From the NCBI GenBank assembly GCA_965368175.1, contig CBDULX010000186.1, positions 1-6,008 of the forward strand: DNA of 6,008 nt, read 5' to 3'. This DNA comes from CBDULX01 sp965368175. GTDB lineage: Bacteria; Pseudomonadota; Gammaproteobacteria; SZUA-229. Positions 4,844 to 6,008 of the stretch are shown one piece after another. The first letter of the stretch is position 1. Each line of letters begins with the position of its first letter. The notes under the pieces are model-generated. The model had not been told where the DNA came from. It made no database searches and saw only the letters and a list, made by a program, of their open reading frames with translations. A program made the translations under genes and the position numbers.

Positions 4844-5774
4844 TCTGAGCCGTTACTATGGCGATTTCAAAGCAGCAGACGACGTCAGTTTTACTATTCA
4901 GCCCGGTGAAATTGTCGGGTTATTAGGTCACAACGGGGCAGGTAAAACGACTATTATGAAAATGATCAGTGGTTATCTGGAACCCAGCTCAGGCACTATC
5001 GAAATAGACGGCCTGGAATTCAATACCCAGGGTATAGAAATAAAAAAACGTCTGGGATATCTACCAGAAACGCTGCCGGTTTATCCTGAAATGAGTGTTG
5101 CCGATTATCTGGATTACACCACCATACTTAAAGGACTGAGTGGCGCTAAGGCACAGGATGAGATCCGTCGTGTAGTGAAAGCCACCGATATTGCCAGTAA
5201 ACTACTGGCGCCTATTGCAACCCTTTCCAGGGGTTATAAACAACGAGTTGGCGTGGCCCAGGCCCTTCTGGGTAAGCCAAAACTGTTGATTCTGGACGAG
5301 CCTACTAACGGCCTGGATCCCACCCAGACTCTGCATATGCGTCATTTGATTCGTGATATTGCCAGAGAAGCTACAGTAATACTGTCTACCCATATCATGC
5401 AGGAAGTGGATGCCTTATGTGACCGGGTACTGATTATGCGCTCAGCTGAACTGGTACTGGATGCCCGACTTGAGGACTTGCGACAAAGCAACCGACTGAT
5501 TTTAGGCAGCGACATTGGCGCCGATAGCGTCAGCCAACTGCTGTCTACAATTGACGGTATTAAACAGATTGAAAACACGGACAGAGATCATCGCTATCAA
5601 ATAACCCTGGATGCAGCTGCTCAACAGGATGACATCACAAACACGATCGTTAAAACACTGGTGGATCACGGTCATGCCGTTTATGAACTGAGCCATGAAC
5701 AGCGTGATCTTGAAACCGTGTTCCGTGAAGTTAATGAACAATCAGCTGAACAGGAGGTACGCCATGCCGCTTGA
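4827..5774 (+). CDS. ABC transporter ATP-binding protein, GldA-like
   Basis: This 315-residue ATPase powers a two-part ABC-2 exporter of the Gld type, named for Bacteroidetes gliding but also found in non-gliding proteobacteria, where the substrate is unknown. Motifs seen are Walker A GHNGAGKT (34-41), a Q-loop position replaced by GYLPE (77-81) as usual in this subfamily, signature LSRGYKQR (133-140) in place of LSGGQ, Walker B LLILDEP (153-159), D-loop GLD (162-164) and H-loop H189 in LSTHIM. The roughly 100-residue C-terminal extension is also typical. All catalytic residues are intact. The start is a GTG with AAGGA at 4812-4816; the N-terminus MITTHNLSRYYGDFKA aligns well with the family, so GTG is favoured. 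The gene overlaps the small upstream gene by 17 bp and the permease gene by 11 bp. I withhold the symbol gldA because only the subfamily is clear. Confidence 0.9.
   Translation: MITTHNLSRYYGDFKAADDVSFTIQPGEIVGLLGHNGAGKTTIMKMISGYLEPSSGTIEIDGLEFNTQGIEIKKRLGYLPETLPVYPEMSVADYLDYTTILKGLSGAKAQDEIRRVVKATDIASKLLAPIATLSRGYKQRVGVAQALLGKPKLLILDEPTNGLDPTQTLHMRHLIRDIAREATVILSTHIMQEVDALCDRVLIMRSAELVLDARLEDLRQSNRLILGSDIGADSVSQLLSTIDGIKQIENTDRDHRYQITLDAAAQQDDITNTIVKTLVDHGHAVYELSHEQRDLETVFREVNEQSAEQEVRHAA
5752..5758 (+). promoter_or_regulatory. Perfect Shine-Dalgarno for the permease inside the ATPase gene
   Basis: AGGAGGT lies 5 nt before the permease ATG at 5764, within the last codons of the ATPase gene. 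It fixes the permease start and explains the 11-bp overlap as coupled translation of the two subunits. Confidence 0.8.
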
Positions 5775-6008
5775 TAGCACCATACGCCGAATCACCAGCA
5801 AGGAACTGACCCTGTTCTTTAACTCACCTGTGGCCTATCTATTCCTCGGTAGCTTTGCAGCAATTAGCCTGTTCGTATTTTTCTGGGGCGAAACTTTTTT
5901 CGCCCGTAACATTGCCGATGTACGACCTTTATTCGAATGGATGCCCATCCTGCTGATTTTCCTTTCCAGCGCACTGACCATGCGCATGTGGAGTGAAGAA
6001 CGCAGAAG
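5764..6008 (+). CDS. ABC-2 type permease, GldF-like (partial)
   Basis: This is the 5' part of an inner-membrane permease cut by the window edge, with 81 complete codons visible. After a short cytoplasmic start (ITSKELTLFFNSPVAYLF, an amphipathic entry helix motif common in GldF/ABC-2 permeases) come one membrane segment at about residues 23-41, a loop with DVRPLFEW, and a second at about 57-73. It ends in MRMWSEERR, the start of the conserved cytoplasmic motif of this family (usually continuing toward a Gly-Thr-Leu-Glu sequence). It would pair with the ATPase encoded just upstream. In this gene group a GldG-like periplasmic auxiliary protein usually follows, which would lie outside the window. 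The frame is open to the last base with no sign of disruption. Confidence 0.88.
   Translation, partial: MPLDSTIRRITSKELTLFFNSPVAYLFLGSFAAISLFVFFWGETFFARNIADVRPLFEWMPILLIFLSSALTMRMWSEERR

Noticed and set aside
5342..5741. Minus-strand open frames opposite the ABC ATPase gene
   Set aside because: They are antisense to a gene with all ATPase motifs intact and show low-complexity, non-family products.

Overview
The window looks like a chromosomal segment of a gammaproteobacterium. The CbpA/CbpM pair, an IbpA-type small heat-shock protein and a stand-alone beta-CASP nuclease all have a gammaproteobacterial flavour, base composition is moderate, and the intergenic regions are AT-rich. This placement is inference, and I do not name a genus. 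No tRNA, rRNA, CRISPR array or intact mobile element is visible.

Left part (1-4134), all on the minus strand. In transcription order from high to low coordinates: an IbpA-like small heat-shock protein (4134-3664); a 253-bp spacer holding a 75-bp inverted-repeat element that resembles paired insertion-sequence ends; a beta-CASP metallo-beta-lactamase-fold RNA/DNA hydrolase (3407-2007); a secreted or periplasmic protein of unknown function (1909-1397); the DnaJ-like co-chaperone CbpA (1297-347); and its modulator CbpM (340-17), only 6 bp after cbpA.

Central regulatory region (4135-4639). This is the most informative non-coding stretch. Leading left to ibpA it has a sigma-32-like promoter, a short 5' hairpin, and a hairpin that buries the ibpA Shine-Dalgarno sequence and matches the ROSE RNA thermometer layout (UUGCU opposite AGGA with a bulged G). 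Leading right it has a second sigma-32-like promoter, a perfect 14-bp palindrome on the predicted start of transcription, and a leader of about 170 nt. Between the two promoters is a run of 50 consecutive A/T bases carrying a 12-bp direct repeat at a 20-bp period.

Right part (4640-6008), plus strand. A 67-residue hydrophilic protein of unknown function overlaps by 17 bp a GldA-like ABC ATPase, which overlaps by 11 bp an ABC-2/GldF-like permease cut off by the window end. The overlaps indicate a translationally coupled operon.

Together the segment reads as a proteostasis and stress island: holdase (IbpA), Hsp70 co-chaperone (CbpA) with its inhibitor (CbpM), a nucleic-acid-processing enzyme, and a Gld-type transporter operon that appears to be under heat-shock control. 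The last link, through the divergent promoter and the unknown 67-residue protein, is the most novel hypothesis here.
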